Positions 12,796-14,437 of a DNA stretch of 14,437 bases are shown piece after piece. The stretch is from PVC group bacterium (GTDB taxonomy: Bacteria > GCA-001730085 > JADFSZ01), in NCBI GenBank assembly GCA_022560555.1, contig JADFSZ010000021.1, forward strand, positions 1 to 14,437. The letters are read 5' to 3'. The notes below the pieces were generated by a model. It saw nothing but the letters and a program-made list of their open reading frames with translations, searched no databases and had not been told where the DNA came from. Position 1 is the first letter of the stretch; every line of letters begins with the position of its first letter. Position numbers and translations under genes: made by a program.

Positions 12796-14437
12796 TTAGT
12801 TCTCTGAAATAACTTCATCGAATATTTGAGAATCCAAAAGGGAATCTGCCTCCGACGCATTCAAAGTTTTTCCATGAATCACATCCAAACCGGAAAGAAC
12901 AGATGTGTCATTCGGGTTGATTTTTAAGGCTATTTCAAGATTTTTGACAGCGAGACTATAGTTATTCAGTTTGTAATAGGCTAGCCCCAGGTTTTTGTAC
13001 GCAACAACATTTTGGGGATCAATTTTGGTCGCTTTTCGAAATTCTGATATCGCGGAGGAATACATTTTCTTTTTTAAATATGCAACTCCGAGATTAATCC
13101 GGGCTCCGATATTCAACGGATCCAATTTTGTCGCCGCGTAAAACTCTCTCATAGCGGTATTAAAATCTTCTTTTTCGAGATATCGATTCCCGTTGTCAAT
13201 ATGTTTTGCGACTTTTAATTGATCATAGGAGTTCAGACCGGATTCGGTCGGAGAATCATCCAGATTCGTTAGTTTACGCCGATTATGAACATTTTTCACC
13301 AATCTTTCTCGCCTCATTTGGGCAATTTGAGTGGACAAATACTTTCCTTGTTGCTGATACGACTCAATCTGTTGGGCCAGTTCCTTTTTAATTTGGCTCG
13401 ATTCTTTCGATGATGCACCCATAGGCTCATGGACGGGTTCATCCAACTCGTTTTTCTTAGACACCGCATGGGCCTTGAGGTTTTTCCTATCTTTCAAGGC
13501 AATGTTTAATCTATCAATTCTGCCTTTTAAATAGCTATTTTCCTTTCGAGTCACTTCCATGAGGTTTGTGATATCTTTTAAGCGAAATTCAAACATCTGC
13601 ACTTTTTGTTCGCTCCCAACCAAATCACTTGTCACTTCTTCAATTTGTCTTCTGAGAGACGCAATCTCTTGCTCACTTTGAAGCTTTTGCTGACGATGAC
13701 GTTCTTCAATTCTATTCAACAGCTCGTTTTGTCCCGCGATCGCTTGATCTTGCCGTTCATCCAGCGCAACAATGGATTGCTCCAATTCTTTGCTTTCGCT
13801 GAGCAATACGACATATTTCCCCTCAAGCTCAACATTCGCATCTTTCAACTCAAAATAATCCTGCGTCATTTTATTAAGGTTGACGGACATTTGCGTCTTC
13901 TCGCTTAAAAGATCTTGAGATGTCTTCTTTTCCTGCTCCAACAGATTGTTAACGTCACTCACCTTTAAAAACCACATCCTCTCAAGCTCTCCCTCTGCCT
14001 CTTCCAAGCCGGCAACCACAATTTTTGTGTTTTTGAGACGAAGGTCCTGGTCCCGGACCTTCCGGGTAAGATCACGCTTCTCTTCAAACAGCATATCCAG
14101 CCGGTGATTCAATTCCTTATTTTTCGCCTTAATCTCACCGGTTTCACTGACAAGCATTTGATACAGTCGGTCAAGATTCTTAAATTTTTCGCTTTGATCT
14201 TGGACTTTACCGCTTAATTCATTGTTTGCCTTTTGAGCAGCTAAAAGATCGGTTTGAAAATTCCGCTTATCCTCCGTGATCTTCATTTTTTCTTTGTCCA
14301 TAGTTGCATACTGGTCCTTCAGGATTTTTAGATCGATTTTGGCTTTTTCAATTTGTTGGATTTTCAGAGAAAGCTTATTCACATCCCGATCCTTTTTACT
14401 AATCTCTTCACGGAGCACGGCCATCTGTTTTTCATCT
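12796..14437 (-). CDS. Long coiled-coil protein with C-terminal TPR repeats, 5' end beyond window
   Basis: The reading frame is open to the window edge, so the true start is probably outside; an ATG at 14424 has no visible ribosome site. The visible 546 residues are mostly heptad-rich, highly charged coiled coil (roughly the first 380 residues, rich in K, E, Q, L). A short linker follows, then three tetratricopeptide repeats near the C-terminus (units beginning around NGNRYLEKED, INLGVAYLKK and KNLGLAYYKL), and an acidic tail. No membrane segment is visible in this part. Such proteins act as long scaffolds or spacers whose TPR end binds a partner. It is the first visible gene of an operon with hflX and the exosortase. 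I do not recognise a named family, and any function is unknown. Confidence 0.85.
   Translation of the reverse strand, partial: DEKQMAVLREEISKKDRDVNKLSLKIQQIEKAKIDLKILKDQYATMDKEKMKITEDKRNFQTDLLAAQKANNELSGKVQDQSEKFKNLDRLYQMLVSETGEIKAKNKELNHRLDMLFEEKRDLTRKVRDQDLRLKNTKIVVAGLEEAEGELERMWFLKVSDVNNLLEQEKKTSQDLLSEKTQMSVNLNKMTQDYFELKDANVELEGKYVVLLSESKELEQSIVALDERQDQAIAGQNELLNRIEERHRQQKLQSEQEIASLRRQIEEVTSDLVGSEQKVQMFEFRLKDITNLMEVTRKENSYLKGRIDRLNIALKDRKNLKAHAVSKKNELDEPVHEPMGASSKESSQIKKELAQQIESYQQQGKYLSTQIAQMRRERLVKNVHNRRKLTNLDDSPTESGLNSYDQLKVAKHIDNGNRYLEKEDFNTAMREFYAATKLDPLNIGARINLGVAYLKKKMYSSAISEFRKATKIDPQNVVAYKNLGLAYYKLNNYSLAVKNLEIALKINPNDTSVLSGLDVIHGKTLNASEADSLLDSQIFDEVISEN

Noticed and set aside
1-14437. 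CRISPR arrays, tRNA or rRNA genes, insertion sequences, phage genes
   Set aside because: No spaced direct repeats, structural RNA genes, transposases or terminal inverted repeats were seen on either strand by eye.

Overview
This window is about 14.4 kb of bacterial chromosome with moderate GC and Gram-negative character: it has a lipobox lipoprotein, type IV pilin-like proteins, and an exosortase with an exopolysaccharide-type sugar transferase. The style of the small pilin-like proteins and the gene mix suggest a Candidatus Omnitrophota-like lineage or another deep-branching Gram-negative group. That placement is an inference; no rRNA or other marker is present to confirm it.

Layout. On the minus strand at the left end are two tandem paralogous pseudopilin/pilin genes (the first cut by the window edge), each behind its own textbook sigma-54 promoter, and a GT2 glycosyltransferase. 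On the plus strand follows a tight three-gene operon (2169-8652): a soluble receiver-GAF-PAS-histidine kinase, an NtrC-type sigma-54 activator, and a very long TPR lipoprotein. The last two resemble PrsR and PrsT of PEP-CTERM/exosortase systems. Convergent to it on the minus strand are a small PilZ protein with its own sigma-70 promoter, a polyprenyl-phosphate sugar transferase whose N-terminus reads like a PEP-CTERM sorting signal, and a second PilZ protein. The second PilZ gene and the sugar transferase gene sit behind a third perfect sigma-54 promoter. The right end is a minus-strand operon: a coiled-coil/TPR protein (cut by the edge), hflX, and a stand-alone exosortase with a visible Cys-Arg-His triad.

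How it may work together. The kinase and the sigma-54 activator are encoded next to three sigma-54 promoters. Two of these promoters also share a 33-bp upstream element containing ACAAT-N9-ATTGT, a good candidate enhancer for the activator. The inferred circuit has one two-component system switching on two pilin-like proteins and a PilZ/sugar transferase pair for polysaccharide synthesis. The TPR lipoprotein and exosortase would handle envelope export and sorting, and two PilZ proteins add likely cyclic-di-GMP input. This links a pseudopilin pair with exosortase/EPS functions in one regulon, which is the most notable feature of the window.
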